A DNA stretch of 64,000 nt, from positions 3,224,001 to 3,288,000 of the forward strand of contig NZ_AP019308.1 of the NCBI RefSeq assembly GCF_003945345.1. The letters are read 5' to 3'. A program made the translations under genes and the position numbers. Source of the DNA: Paenibacillus baekrokdamisoli. Its GTDB lineage: Bacteria > Bacillota > Bacilli > Paenibacillales > Paenibacillaceae. Each line of letters begins with the position of its first letter. Position 1 is the stretch's first letter. Positions 34,496 through 43,890 of this stretch are shown piece by piece. The notes below the pieces were generated by a model that saw nothing but the letters and a program-made list of their open reading frames with translations, was not told the origin of the DNA and searched no databases.

Positions 34496-35732
34496 TGCCA
34501 TTTTCCGTATCCAATACCATTCCGAGCTTACGAGCCATCCAAGCGGTCGTACTAGCCTGCAATAAAATCGTCAGCATGATCGCCATGAAGGTAACAGATG
34601 CGATAATATCCGCGTGCTTGACGCCCATACCTGCCAGCATTCCTGATAAGGCAGCAGGTATGACTCCCGTTTCGCGAACCCACATCATAAAGGTCATTTC
34701 CTTAAGTGACCAACGTGATTTCACATCTGGCAGCGCTGAAGCAAAGACCGTAACCGGACGAGCGATGAACATCAACACGAGTACGGCGATTAAGCTCTGC
34801 CACCAGTAATCGGCAAGCAGTGTGAAATTGACTTGACTGCCAAGCAGTATGAAGATCAGCATACGCATCATAACGGTCATATTATCGGAGAAGTGAGACA
34901 TCTCTTCGTGCTTTCCGCTCATATGGATACCAAAGGACTGCGCGTTCCCCCAGATCAAGCCAGCTACAAAGGTAGCCATAAAGCCGCTCACATGAAGAAA
35001 GTCACCGATTAAATAGGCCCCGATCGCTGTACCAAGCATCGCAATTGTCGTGTAATCACGCAGAACTCCAACACGGATATGTGCAACAAGATAGATCATG
35101 ATGAAGCCCACTGCGATACCGATACCAATTCCGCCTAAGGCTGTTTTTAGAAAATCCAGTGTAATGACCCCTGCATCCAGCGATGATTTCCCTGTTGCAG
35201 CACCGAGCAAAGCGAAGGTAAGGATTGATCCCGTGGCATCATTAAAAGCTGATTCGCTTTCTACCGTCTCCCTTACCCGCTCACGTATTCTCACCTGACG
35301 GAAGACGGGGATTATGGAGGCGGGGTCCGTGGAAGCGATGACTGAGGCAGCAAGCAAGGCATAAAGCCACTCAATACCAAACAGCCAATGAATCGCCGAA
35401 CCGGCAATAGCAACCGTTATAAGAACCCCAGGCACACTGAGAAGCCCAACCGTCCAGCCAACTTTTTTGAGTCCATGTAATCGGATATTGCGTCCGCCAT
35501 CGAACAGAATGATAGAGGATCCAGCTACCAAGATCAGCTGATTGGTTAATGAGCTGCTGGATTCATTAATCCAGTTCAACCCTTGACCAATAATCATCCC
35601 AACGATAATGAAAAGGGCAACATCCGGCAGTCGAAGCTTGGAGGCAACCGTTCCGGCAATCATACCAGCCGCTACGATAATCAGCATTAGTAATAGGAAG
35701 TGATGAATTAATTCCGTTGTAGGAGTTTCCAT
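34488..35732 (-). CDS. Cation:proton antiporter, CPA1/NhaP-like, without RCK domain
   Basis: A 414-residue protein with about twelve membrane segments. Core motifs are LLAASVIASTDPASIIPVF and ESESAFNDATGSILTFAL (the ND pair that binds cation and proton) of the monovalent cation:proton antiporter family. It ends shortly after the last membrane segment, so no regulatory domain is attached. Third gene after ktrB-ktrA (45 bases past ktrA), so it should be controlled by the same c-di-AMP riboswitch. That context suggests K+ (or Na+) export. The ribosome site before ATG 35732 is weak. Confidence 0.83.
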   Translation of the reverse strand: METPTTELIHHFLLLMLIIVAAGMIAGTVASKLRLPDVALFIIVGMIIGQGLNWINESSSSLTNQLILVAGSSIILFDGGRNIRLHGLKKVGWTVGLLSVPGVLITVAIAGSAIHWLFGIEWLYALLAASVIASTDPASIIPVFRQVRIRERVRETVESESAFNDATGSILTFALLGAATGKSSLDAGVITLDFLKTALGGIGIGIAVGFIMIYLVAHIRVGVLRDYTTIAMLGTAIGAYLIGDFLHVSGFMATFVAGLIWGNAQSFGIHMSGKHEEMSHFSDNMTVMMRMLIFILLGSQVNFTLLADYWWQSLIAVLVLMFIARPVTVFASALPDVKSRWSLKEMTFMMWVRETGVIPAALSGMLAGMGVKHADIIASVTFMAIMLTILLQASTTAWMARKLGMVLDTENGKQ

Positions 35733-35777
35733 CGTTTAATGGCACGTCCGTTTCTTGAAAAGTAGCAAGCATCGTGA

Positions 35778-36440
35778 TTAACGAATAACTGACTCCTCGA
35801 AATGTTCAATCTGTTGATTCGTACCGATTACGACCATGACATCCTTCTCGGCAAGTACATCATTTGCTTCTGGTGCAATAATAATACCCTTGGGCTTATT
35901 AATAGCGACTATACTGCAGCCGAATCGCGCGCGTGGATTAAGCTCTCTTAAGGATACGCCATTCAGACATTTCGGTACGGCAAGCTCTGCGATTGTATAT
36001 TCCTTAGAGAGCTCAATATAATCAAGCAAATTCGGTGAAACTAGCTGATGCGCGACGCGGATGCCCATGTCCCGCTCTGGATAGATAACGCGGTCAACGC
36101 CGATTTTCTCGAGCACACGTCCATGAAGCTCAGTCATCGCCTTCGCGACAACCTGCTTAACACCGAGATCCTTCAACAGGATCGTCGTTAAAATACTAGC
36201 TTGAATATCATCACCAATCGCGATAACACCACAGTCAAAATTACGCACACCTAGTGATCGCAGCACTTCCTCATCTGTTGCATCTGCAATAACAGCATGT
36301 GTGAGAACCTGACTCATTTCTTGAACTGATTCTTCGTCCTTATCGACGCCAAGCACCTCATAGCCAAGCTGTATTAGTTCTCTGGCCAAGCTTGAGCCAA
36401 AACGGCCGAGCCCGATGACGACGAATTGATTGCTTTTCAT
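35778..36440 (-). CDS. ktrA: Ktr potassium uptake gating subunit (RCK protein)
   Basis: A 220-residue cytoplasmic protein. The N-terminal RCK Rossmann domain (FVVIGLGRFGSSLARELIQLGYEVLGVD) binds ATP/ADP or NAD. A C-terminal RCK_C domain (about 135-220) is the part that binds c-di-AMP in characterised KtrA proteins. It assembles an octameric ring on KtrB. It lies 15 bases after ktrB. Together with the c-di-AMP riboswitch upstream, this gives two layers of c-di-AMP control, at RNA and protein level, though ligand binding is inferred from family. Confidence 0.92.
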   Translation of the reverse strand: MKSNQFVVIGLGRFGSSLARELIQLGYEVLGVDKDEESVQEMSQVLTHAVIADATDEEVLRSLGVRNFDCGVIAIGDDIQASILTTILLKDLGVKQVVAKAMTELHGRVLEKIGVDRVIYPERDMGIRVAHQLVSPNLLDYIELSKEYTIAELAVPKCLNGVSLRELNPRARFGCSIVAINKPKGIIIAPEANDVLAEKDVMVVIGTNQQIEHFEESVIR

Positions 36441-36455
36441 TCTCTTTCTTTTCCC

Positions 36456-37808
36456 CTATCCAATCGTAATTTTACCTTCCGGATGACGGTACAGTTCTTT
36501 TTCCGTGCGAGGTCCCAGCGCATAAGCAAGCGTCAGCGGGCCAAGCCTTCCAGCGAACATGGTGAGCGAAATAAGGACTTTCCCGATATGCGATAATTCA
36601 GGTGTTATCCCTAGTGTTAAGCCTACCGTTCCGAATGCAGATGTCGTCTCAAATAATATTTTGATAAAAGCTTTGTCCTCTGTCGTTGACAGCACCATGG
36701 TCACGAAGATAACAAGAGCCAGCGATAGCATCGTAATGGTTAATGCTTTGAAGATTCTCTCGCGTGCCAGGCGATATTTGAAAAGCACGATATCCTCTTT
36801 GCCTCGCATCATAGCTATAACAGCACCAATCAGGACAGTGAACGTCGTTGTCTTGATCCCGCCACCGGTTGATCCTGGAGATGCTCCAATGAACATTAAA
36901 ATGATCGTGAAAAATTGTGTGGCTTGTCGAAGTGAGGCAAGGTCAAGCGTATTAGCCCCCGCCGTTCTCGGTGTAACGGATTGGAAGAAGGAAGCTAATA
37001 TTTTACCGCCCCAATTCAGCGAACCAATTGTCTTGGTGTTGGAATATTCAAAGATAAAGATGACGATGGCACCTACAATGATAAGCGTGCCGGTCATGGA
37101 TAGTACAACTTTGGAATGCAGTGATAGTCGTTTATTTTTACGGTAATCCATCAAATCCGCCATAACAATAAATCCGATCCCACCTGTTACAATAAGCAGC
37201 ATCGTTACGATATTAACGAGCGGATCATTCACATATTGCGTCAAACTCGTGAAGGGAACTCCGAACTGCCCGAATAGATCAATGCCTGCATTGTTGAAGA
37301 ATGAAACCGCATGGAACATGCCAAAATAAATCGCTTGACCAATCGGCATGTCATAAGACCAGCGTATCGCGAACAGGACACCACCCACGAACTCAATCGT
37401 GAGCGAATATAGGATGACCTTTCGTATGAGCCGGACAATACCCTCCATACTGTTCTGATTCATTGCTTCCTGTAGAATCAGACGCTCTCGAAGCGAAATC
37501 CGCTTGCGCAGCATGATGGCAAATAACGTGGACATGGTCATAAAACCGAGTCCACCCATCTGGATAAGCGTCATAATAATAACTTGTCCAGGTATAGACC
37601 AGTGGCTTCCTGTATCGACCGTCACAAGCCCCGTCACACAAGTCGCGGTAGTTGCAGTAAACACGGCATCGATGTAAGGCGTGAATGTCCCCGCTCTTGA
37701 TGAAAAGGGCATGGAGAGCAGCAGTCCTCCCATCAGAATAATGAGAGCAAAGCCAGTAACGAGAATACGGGGCGGTGACCATTTGGATACATTAAAAAAA
37801 GCTTTCAT
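36456..37808 (-). CDS. ktrB: Ktr potassium uptake membrane subunit (TrkH/KtrB family)
   Basis: A 450-residue membrane protein with four pore-like repeats. Selectivity-filter segments include TATCVTGLVTVDTG, SFFNNAGIDLFGQFG, ASPGSTGGGIKTTTFTV and SAFGTVGLTLGITPEL. It forms the K+ pore of the Ktr system with KtrA. The frame opens at GTG 37823, but ATG 37808 gives the usual N-terminus MKAFFNVSKWSPPRILVTGF. First gene of ktrB-ktrA-antiporter, directly behind the c-di-AMP riboswitch. Confidence 0.93.
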   Translation of the reverse strand: MKAFFNVSKWSPPRILVTGFALIILMGGLLLSMPFSSRAGTFTPYIDAVFTATTATCVTGLVTVDTGSHWSIPGQVIIMTLIQMGGLGFMTMSTLFAIMLRKRISLRERLILQEAMNQNSMEGIVRLIRKVILYSLTIEFVGGVLFAIRWSYDMPIGQAIYFGMFHAVSFFNNAGIDLFGQFGVPFTSLTQYVNDPLVNIVTMLLIVTGGIGFIVMADLMDYRKNKRLSLHSKVVLSMTGTLIIVGAIVIFIFEYSNTKTIGSLNWGGKILASFFQSVTPRTAGANTLDLASLRQATQFFTIILMFIGASPGSTGGGIKTTTFTVLIGAVIAMMRGKEDIVLFKYRLARERIFKALTITMLSLALVIFVTMVLSTTEDKAFIKILFETTSAFGTVGLTLGITPELSHIGKVLISLTMFAGRLGPLTLAYALGPRTEKELYRHPEGKITIG

Positions 37809-37845
37809 GCAGCACCTTTCCACCCCTCTTAACTATTTATACGCA

Positions 37846-38045
37846 CAAAAAAAAGCACTGGAAGCCCAATGCTTGTTGCCATGAGTCCTGTTCCAGGGAA
37901 GCCTACGAGGTTAGCTGACGGATTCGGGCCCGGACAGGCGGCCCTATTCGCAAGAATGCAAGTTCGCTAACTTGAGAAATTCACCCCGTGCTGACGGTAT
38001 TCACGACTCGACAAAATCGATCGCTTCTCGACAACAATATGGTTC
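37846..38045 (-). promoter_or_regulatory. c-di-AMP (ydaO/yuaA) riboswitch and terminator before ktrB
   Basis: On the minus strand the leader shows CACGGGGTGAATTTC, then GGGCCGCC, CGAATCCGTCAGCTAACCTC and GTAGGC, which are conserved blocks of the ydaO class. A terminator follows: AGCATTGG / CCAGTGCT, then T8 (37874-37846). The 5' boundary near 38045 is approximate. c-di-AMP should switch off ktrB-ktrA and the antiporter gene. The remaining 38046-38321 stretch is AT-rich and holds no gene I can see beyond the start of the CPBP gene. Confidence 0.9.
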
Positions 38046-38321
38046 CCCCGTTTTCACTTTGAAATTCGGCTTTTTATGCAATTGATCACATTATATATTG
38101 CCGCGCCTAGAATCACCAAGCGACAATTAGGAAGATATTCAAGCTTATTCGGCCAAAATAACGCAATCAATGCCCAAAATCAAATCGTTGCTAGCTTTCT
38201 TGCTTTATTACCTCGTGATTAAATCGAGAATGGATGCAATCGCATGGATAATTTCGAAACAACTATGATATGGTAGTTATATGCGTTTAATTGCTTGTAT
38301 ACCATAAACAGAGGTGCATTC

Positions 38322-39935
38322 ATGAAACCAAATCAAATCCATCCCAATTGGAAAACCTATTCATGGTTAGCTGCAGTTGGCGCAATTATCTATTTACTCA
38401 TTCAAATCGTCCCCTCCACAGCAGAATCGTTCTTTGGCACTACTAGTGAAAGCGTCATTGCCAAGAGCACTGCGGAGCGAATTGCCTCAGACTTTGCCAA
38501 GCAGCAGTTCAACGAACGGCCTCTGAATCTGCATGCTGTTCATCAATCTGATAGCTTATTAGTTGGTTATCTGGCTAAAGAGAAGCTGTCATCTACCTAC
38601 GAGAAAAAATACGATCCAGCTTTCCCAACCGATACTTTTCAAGTGAATGCTAACATGCGGGACGGCAGCGAATTATTTATTTATGTACATATGCAGAAAG
38701 GCAAGGTCGTGAGCTGGAATCGTCTCAACTCCTCCCATGTGCAGCTACCTCAAGAAAATGAATTAAGCGATTCCGCCTTTGCCTATGCCATTTCAAAGGG
38801 CTTCAAGATGAATCAATTAAAGGTATCCAAGGTTACTCCCGATCAAGGTCTGATTTGGTTCGATGTTAGCGGCTACGATATTGGGAAGTCGAAACTTACT
38901 CTCAAGATGAGAAGCGAGCGGCTGGACAACGGCAATCTGGTCATTGCCGAGTATAAGCCCCAATTCACCGTTCCCACAAGCTATGAAGCCTATGTAGATA
39001 AACAGAAGAAAATTGCATCTTATCTTTCCTTGTTCGGGAACTCACTCATGACCTTTGCTCTATTCATATTAGCCATTATTTACGCTGCACAGTACCGGAA
39101 GCATACTTCTTTTGTCCGAGGTATTGTCCTTTCACTCCTCTTCCTAGCCATGTATGTTGTCAATGACTTCAACATGATGGATGGTTTCCTGGCAGCCTAT
39201 GGGGAACAAGCAAACATCTCCGTACAGGCGATGTTCGCCCTCACTTTTACCGTCGGAATTACCGTTGTGATTGCCGCTTCTGTTTATTTCTCTCTCATAG
39301 GCGGTGATGGACTCTGGCGGTCAATAGGGCGTAATCTATGGCCTCGTTTCGGTGAAGAGGGATATGGAGAGCATGTGTGGCGAAGCATGTGGCTCGGATA
39401 CTTGATTGCTTTTATGCTGCTGGGCCTGCAAACCATTATCTTCATCATTCTCATGCAGGTTACCGGTGCTTGGTCGACAAGTGATGTCAGCCAATCGCCA
39501 TATAATCTGGCTACACCTTGGATTTTTCCGATGATGGCTTGGTGTGCAGCGATCTCGGAGGAAGCCATTTATCGTCTGTTTGGTATCGGGTTAATGAAGA
39601 AATGGTTCAAAAATACATTCGTCGCTTCTCTCATACCTACAATTATTTGGGCGCTAGGCCATGTTACCTATCCCATTTTCCCGTCCACAACTCGCTTGCT
39701 GGAGCTAACCATAATCGGACTTATCTTCAGTCTCATGTTCGTCCGTTATGGGTTTATAACGGTGGTGTTCGCTCATGCTGTGTTTGACAGTATCATGATG
39801 GCGATCTCCCTTATGTTTATGGGGACAGCCGGCAACATCATCTTAGGAGTCGTTTATATCATCCTGCCCATCCCGATTGCCTGGATGATGAGATGGTTCA
39901 GCTCTAAATTCCCGAGGAGGGAAAGACTCGCATAG
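38322..39935 (+). CDS. CPBP-family intramembrane metalloprotease
   Basis: A 537-residue protein. A first membrane segment (about 8-28) is followed by an extracytoplasmic part to about residue 230 and then eight or so membrane segments. The CPBP/Abi domain at about 395-500 shows the EExxxR motif in SEEAIYRLFGIG, the His in WALGHVTYP, and HAVFDSIMM. Family members cleave or modify prenylated or membrane peptides; bacterial roles include bacteriocin immunity. The frame opens at TTG 38295, but AGAGGTG before ATG 38322 decides the start. The large N-terminal domain is longer than in minimal CPBP proteins. It is convergent with uvrC. Confidence 0.85.
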   Translation: MKPNQIHPNWKTYSWLAAVGAIIYLLIQIVPSTAESFFGTTSESVIAKSTAERIASDFAKQQFNERPLNLHAVHQSDSLLVGYLAKEKLSSTYEKKYDPAFPTDTFQVNANMRDGSELFIYVHMQKGKVVSWNRLNSSHVQLPQENELSDSAFAYAISKGFKMNQLKVSKVTPDQGLIWFDVSGYDIGKSKLTLKMRSERLDNGNLVIAEYKPQFTVPTSYEAYVDKQKKIASYLSLFGNSLMTFALFILAIIYAAQYRKHTSFVRGIVLSLLFLAMYVVNDFNMMDGFLAAYGEQANISVQAMFALTFTVGITVVIAASVYFSLIGGDGLWRSIGRNLWPRFGEEGYGEHVWRSMWLGYLIAFMLLGLQTIIFIILMQVTGAWSTSDVSQSPYNLATPWIFPMMAWCAAISEEAIYRLFGIGLMKKWFKNTFVASLIPTIIWALGHVTYPIFPSTTRLLELTIIGLIFSLMFVRYGFITVVFAHAVFDSIMMAISLMFMGTAGNIILGVVYIILPIPIAWMMRWFSSKFPRRERLA

Positions 39936-39954
39936 CCGATAGGGCTCTGACTAC

Positions 39955-39988
39955 AAAAAAAGGAGGAGCCGTAGATTACGGTTCCTCC
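39955..39988 (-). terminator. Terminator of uvrC, overlapping its stop codon
   Basis: On the minus strand GGAGGAACCGTA pairs with TACGGCTCCTCC and is followed by T7. The uvrC stop (39976-39978) is inside the hairpin. Confidence 0.88.
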
Positions 39989-41904
39989 CTCAGTGCTTCA
40001 ATAATTTGTGCGGCGAGCTTCTCGCCGATCGATAGAGGGCGGAAATCTTCAATTCCGGCCTCTTTTATTTTCTTAATGGAGCCAAAATGCTTCAAAAGCA
40101 GCTTCCGCCTTTTCTCACCAATTCCAGGGATCGCGTCAAGCTGAGAGGCAATCATCGACTTGCCCCGCTGTTCACGGTGGAAGGAAATTGCGAACCGATG
40201 GACCTCATCTTGTATTCGCTGCAGCAGGTAGAACTCCTGGCTGTCGCGGGCTAATGGGATGATGGCAGGCGGGTCGCCGCTCATTAGCTGGGCGGTTTTA
40301 TGTTTGGCATCCTTCACAAGTCCGCATACAGGCACGAACAGCCCCAACTCGTTCTCAAGAATATCTAATGCTGCTGAGATTTGTCCGCGCCCACCGTCCA
40401 CAACGATAACGTCTGGAAGCTGCAGTCCTTCCTTCAACACCCGTTCATATCGACGGCGAATGACCTCACGCATCGTCTCATAATCATCAGGCCCTTGGAC
40501 TGTCTTGACCTTATATTTGCGATATTCATTTTTATCCGGCTTACCATCCGTGAATACGACCATTGCCGATACCGGATTCGTTCCTTGAATATTCGAGTTA
40601 TCGAAGGCCTCAATACGGCGCACTTCTGGAAGACCCAAAGCTGCAGCAAGCCCTTCAGCTGCCTTAGACGTACGCTCTTCATTACGTTCAATAAGCCGAA
40701 ACTTCTCGTCAAGCGTTATCTTGGCATTGTCTATCGCCATCTGTACGACGTTTCGTTTGCGCCCGCGGCGAGGCATGAATACTTTAACCTTTAACCACTT
40801 TTGCAATGAGGAGCCCACATCGTCAGCTGCTGATCCTGGCAGTGCTTCGTCACCATCTGGATCATCTTCTGGCGAAGGTTCTATGGCCGATAAAGATTCT
40901 GCTTCAACGGAGCCTTCCTCATCAGGGGGTAACGGAAGTAAGATTTCTTTGGGCAGCGCAGGATTATCGCTGTAGTATTGCGTAACGAACGTCATAAAAT
41001 CATCATAAGCTTCCCCATAATAAGGGAACATTGTTGCGCGGCGTTCAATCATTTTGCCATGACGCATATATAAAATTTGAACGCACATCCAGCCTTTTTC
41101 CGTGAAATAACCGAATACATCGCGGTCCATTGCGTCTGTAAGTGTAATTTTTTGCTTCTCCATGATCGCATCGATCGACATGATCTGATCGCGGAATTCC
41201 TTAGCCCGTTCGAACTCCAGTGCTTCAGCCGCAACCATCATTTTACTCTGCAGCGTCTTCTTTACTTCATCATAACCACCGTTTAGAAACTTCGTAATCT
41301 CTTGGATCATGTTCTCATATGTCCCAGGTGCAATGTCAAATTCACAGGGTGCCACACATTGTCCGAGATGATAATACAAACAAACCTTTTCCGGTAAGGT
41401 ATTGCATTTGCGAAGCGGATACAGCCGATCTAGCAGCTTTTTTGTCTCCTGAGCCGCGTAAGCATTCGGATAAGGCCCAAAGTACTTGCCTTTATCCTTA
41501 ATAATCCGTCTTGTGACTTCAAGCTTCGGATGCTTCTCACTGGTTATCTTAATATAAGGAAAGGTTTTGTCATCCTTAAGCAGTACGTTATATCTTGGGT
41601 GATACTGCTTAATGAGATTACATTCAAGAATGAGTGCTTCCATGTTGCTGGAGGTTACGATATATTCAAAGTCGCGTATTTCTGACACGAGACGCTGTGT
41701 TTTACCATTATGACTCCCGTTAAAATAAGACCGGACCCGATTCTTAAGTACTTTGGCTTTTCCTACATATATAATGGTGCCTTCTGCATTTTTCATTAAA
41801 TAGCAGCCTGACTGATCCGGCAGCAAGGCCAGCTTGCTGCGGATATGCTCTGCCGCCGCCAAACGCTGCTGCTGAGCAGAAGCTTCTGGATGTTGGTTCT
41901 CCAC
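39976..41904 (-). CDS. uvrC: Excinuclease ABC subunit C
   Basis: A 642-residue nucleotide-excision-repair nuclease that makes the 3' and 5' cuts with UvrAB. The N-terminal GIY-YIG nuclease ([19 protein letters not shown]) is followed by a UVR motif (about 195-230), the RNase H-like endonuclease ([31 protein letters not shown]) and C-terminal helix-hairpin-helix repeats. The open frame reaches 41991, but GGGAGGGG before GTG 41904 fixes the start. An acidic low-complexity insert (about residues 355-400: [16 protein letters not shown]) separates the two halves and lengthens the protein by about 45 residues. Confidence 0.95.
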   Translation of the reverse strand: MENQHPEASAQQQRLAAAEHIRSKLALLPDQSGCYLMKNAEGTIIYVGKAKVLKNRVRSYFNGSHNGKTQRLVSEIRDFEYIVTSSNMEALILECNLIKQYHPRYNVLLKDDKTFPYIKITSEKHPKLEVTRRIIKDKGKYFGPYPNAYAAQETKKLLDRLYPLRKCNTLPEKVCLYYHLGQCVAPCEFDIAPGTYENMIQEITKFLNGGYDEVKKTLQSKMMVAAEALEFERAKEFRDQIMSIDAIMEKQKITLTDAMDRDVFGYFTEKGWMCVQILYMRHGKMIERRATMFPYYGEAYDDFMTFVTQYYSDNPALPKEILLPLPPDEEGSVEAESLSAIEPSPEDDPDGDEALPGSAADDVGSSLQKWLKVKVFMPRRGRKRNVVQMAIDNAKITLDEKFRLIERNEERTSKAAEGLAAALGLPEVRRIEAFDNSNIQGTNPVSAMVVFTDGKPDKNEYRKYKVKTVQGPDDYETMREVIRRRYERVLKEGLQLPDVIVVDGGRGQISAALDILENELGLFVPVCGLVKDAKHKTAQLMSGDPPAIIPLARDSQEFYLLQRIQDEVHRFAISFHREQRGKSMIASQLDAIPGIGEKRRKLLLKHFGSIKKIKEAGIEDFRPLSIGEKLAAQIIEALREEP

Positions 41905-42033
41905 GCTGGTTCCCCTCCCAACTGATCGTAATATTCCTATTGTAGCACAGCAAGGAACACCATGTCGGAGGTTCACTTTCCAAATTTGCATGTGCAGACA
42001 TGAATTCGCCTTACAATTGTCACGACCTCCGAC

Positions 42034-42063
42034 TTTACAATTATTCTGAAGTTTGGGTATACT
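42034..42063 (+). promoter_or_regulatory. Promoter of the YqzM-like gene
   Basis: TTTACA (42034-42039) and TATACT (42058-42063) are 18 bases apart, 39 bases before ATG 42102. Confidence 0.55.
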
Positions 42064-42101
42064 AAAAGGAGCATTCGTTGTTTTCGAGGAGGAACTAGGT
42101 T

Positions 42102-42254
42102 ATGGAAAATGTGTCTATTACTGACCCGCGCGAACATCTGAATGAAGAACCGCGCGACGACTTTATGGATGTAGCAATCGGCTTCGGTGGATTTTTCGGG
42201 CTTCTGTTCGTCATATTCGCTGCTGCGGTTATCATCAAGCTAATCATTTCGTAA
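42102..42254 (+). CDS. YqzM-like small membrane protein
   Basis: A 50-residue protein starting MENVSITDPREHLNEEPRDD, with one membrane segment near the C-terminus (GFFGLLFVIFAAAVIIKLI). The acidic N-terminus, DVAIGFGGFF and the AAVIIKLI end resemble the YqzM family of Bacillales, of unknown function. ATG 42102 follows GAGGAGGAA, and a SigA-type promoter and a downstream terminator frame it, so I think it is real although short. Confidence 0.7.
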   Translation: MENVSITDPREHLNEEPRDDFMDVAIGFGGFFGLLFVIFAAAVIIKLIIS

Positions 42255-42340
42255 TAAAGAATCAGCTAACGTACTTCAAGAACTGTAGGCACGATAACCT
42301 CATGTTCGGTTCTAAGCTGTTTTTTGCGGTGATGGTAGTT

Positions 42341-42380
42341 AAAGGCTTCGTGTCGGTCAATTGACCGGACGAGGCCTTTT
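42341..42380 (+). terminator. Terminator after the YqzM-like gene
   Basis: AAAGGCTTCGT pairs with ACGAGGCCTTT around the palindrome CGGTCAATTGACCG, then T run. A TCCGAT-type tandem repeat follows. Confidence 0.75.
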
Positions 42381-42383
42381 CCA

Positions 42384-42432
42384 TTCCGATCGATCCGATC
42401 CGATCCGTTCCGATTCCGATTCCGATTCGATT
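42384..42432. repeat. TCCGAT-type short tandem repeat
   Basis: About eight imperfect units of (T)TCCGAT in direct succession, partly 5 and partly 6 bases long. It lies in non-coding DNA between the YqzM-like terminator and the rsgA leader, and no gene overlaps it. Confidence 0.7.
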
Positions 42433-42517
42433 ACATCTGGATCATGGAATGAATTGACAAAACTGTCGTATCTGACATACAATATGAAATAAATTACCTG
42501 AAGGAGGCTGATGTTTT

Positions 42518-42589
42518 ATGTACAACTATACATCGATTGCATTCAACCAACAGCATAAACAGCAGTCTCTACGGAATAAGGCATTCTAA
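42518..42589 (+). CDS. 23-residue leader peptide before the RsgA paralogue
   Basis: ATG 42518 opens a 23-codon frame (MYNYTSIAFN, then Gln/Lys-rich to RNKAF) ending at TAA 42587-42589. AAGGAGG lies ten bases upstream. Three hairpin terminators follow (42608-42736) before rsgA. This is the layout of ribosome-mediated attenuators, where stalling on the peptide changes RNA folding. No similarity to a known peptide was recognised. Confidence 0.5.
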   Translation: MYNYTSIAFNQQHKQQSLRNKAF

Positions 42590-42607
42590 TCGAAAGTAGC
42601 AGCAAGC

Positions 42608-42736
42608 GTTTGGAGTAATATCCAACACGTTCGTGCATACTTTTTTTTAGAAACAACTACTAAGAGCCGTAAGAGACCGCACTGGTTTCTTGCGGTTTTT
42701 CTCTTTGTACGCGCAGGAACTCTCCTGCGCTTTTTT
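42608..42736 (+). terminator. Three tandem terminators in the rsgA leader
   Basis: First: TTGGA/TCCAA hairpin and CACG/CGTG ahead of T8 (ends 42648). Second: CCGTAAGAGACC / GGTTTCTTGCGG, then T5 (42667-42700). Third: GCGCAGGA / TCCTGCGC, then T6 (42711-42736). They sit between the leader peptide and rsgA, so transcription should rarely reach rsgA unless antitermination occurs or another promoter exists. Confidence 0.7.
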
Positions 42737-42778
42737 GTCGTTCACCCATAAAAATTGAAACTTAAGGAGCCCACCCAT

Positions 42779-43882
42779 TTGCAATTAACTAATCGAAATA
42801 TAGCTGAAACTTTACAACCCTACGGCTGGAATGAACACTGGCGTTCATTGATGAATGATAAGAAATTCCAAGATTTATTACCCGCTCGTGTCATTGCCCA
42901 ATTCACGAATCAATATCGTATTATTACCGAGGAAGGCGAGCTTGTTGCTGAAGTAAGCGGCAAATTCCAGTTCGATGCAAATAAAAGAAGTGATTACCCT
43001 GGCGTCGGAGACTGGATCGCTGTTCAACCCCTTCAAGGTGAGAAGCGAGCCATCATCCATGCGGTGCTGCCGCGACGGTCAGTTATGCTTCGCAGAGCAG
43101 CGGGCTCCATTCCTGAAGAACAAGTAATTGGTGCTAATTTGGATACCCTGTTCATCGTAAGCGCATTGAATGATGACTTTAATGTGCGCAAAATCGAACG
43201 CTACCTCATCGCCGCCTGGGAGAGCGGTGCAGCTCCTGTTGTACTGCTGACCAAATCTGATCTATGCGCGGATACGCCAAGTCGTATTGCAGCCGTTGAA
43301 GCCATAGCGCCGGGCATTGCCGTTCATGCTGTCAGTGCGCTTCAAGGCGTTGGCAAAGAAGCGCTAGCTTCTTATATGCTGCCAGGCCGCACATTAGCCG
43401 TGACCGGTTCATCTGGTGTTGGCAAGTCCACCTTGCTTAATTGGCTTGCCGATGTTGATTTGCAGCGCGTACAGGAGATCCGTGAAGATGATGCAAGAGG
43501 AAGACACACGACCACCCATCGTGAACTGTTCCCTCTCCCGTGCGGTGCAGTCATGATCGATACGCCTGGTATGCGAGAGCTCCAGCTGTGGGAAGCTGCC
43601 AACGGACGGCAGGAGGCTTTCTCCGATATTGAAGAGCTGGCTGCTGAATGCAGATTCCGCAACTGTACCCATGAGACAGAAGCTGGCTGCGCCGTCAAAC
43701 ATGCACTGGATGATGGAGTCTTGGACTCTCGCCGTTATGCTAACTACAAGAAAACAGGCCGAGAGCTCGCTCATCAAGCCCGTAAGGAGCAGAATTTAAG
43801 CAAACGCCAGAAGAAAGGCTCAGATAAACGCCTTGATGGAAGATTCACATCCACGGACAGAAAGAAAATAGATCTGGAATAA
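42779..43882 (+). CDS. rsgA: Ribosome-associated GTPase RsgA paralogue
   Basis: A 367-residue circularly permuted GTPase. After an OB-fold (about 40-95) come the G4 motif LLTKSDLC, the P-loop GSSGVGKSTLLN and the G3 motif DTPGMRE, then a zinc-binding segment CRFRNCTHETEAGC. RsgA proteins help mature the 30S subunit and leave it after GTP hydrolysis. The open frame starts upstream, but AAGGAG points to TTG 42779. The C-terminus is Lys/Arg-rich. Many Bacillales have a separate rsgA near rpmB, so this is probably a second copy. The attenuator-like leader suggests induction when translation is disturbed. Confidence 0.87.
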   Translation: MQLTNRNIAETLQPYGWNEHWRSLMNDKKFQDLLPARVIAQFTNQYRIITEEGELVAEVSGKFQFDANKRSDYPGVGDWIAVQPLQGEKRAIIHAVLPRRSVMLRRAAGSIPEEQVIGANLDTLFIVSALNDDFNVRKIERYLIAAWESGAAPVVLLTKSDLCADTPSRIAAVEAIAPGIAVHAVSALQGVGKEALASYMLPGRTLAVTGSSGVGKSTLLNWLADVDLQRVQEIREDDARGRHTTTHRELFPLPCGAVMIDTPGMRELQLWEAANGRQEAFSDIEELAAECRFRNCTHETEAGCAVKHALDDGVLDSRRYANYKKTGRELAHQARKEQNLSKRQKKGSDKRLDGRFTSTDRKKIDLE

Positions 43883-43890
43883 GAAACAGC

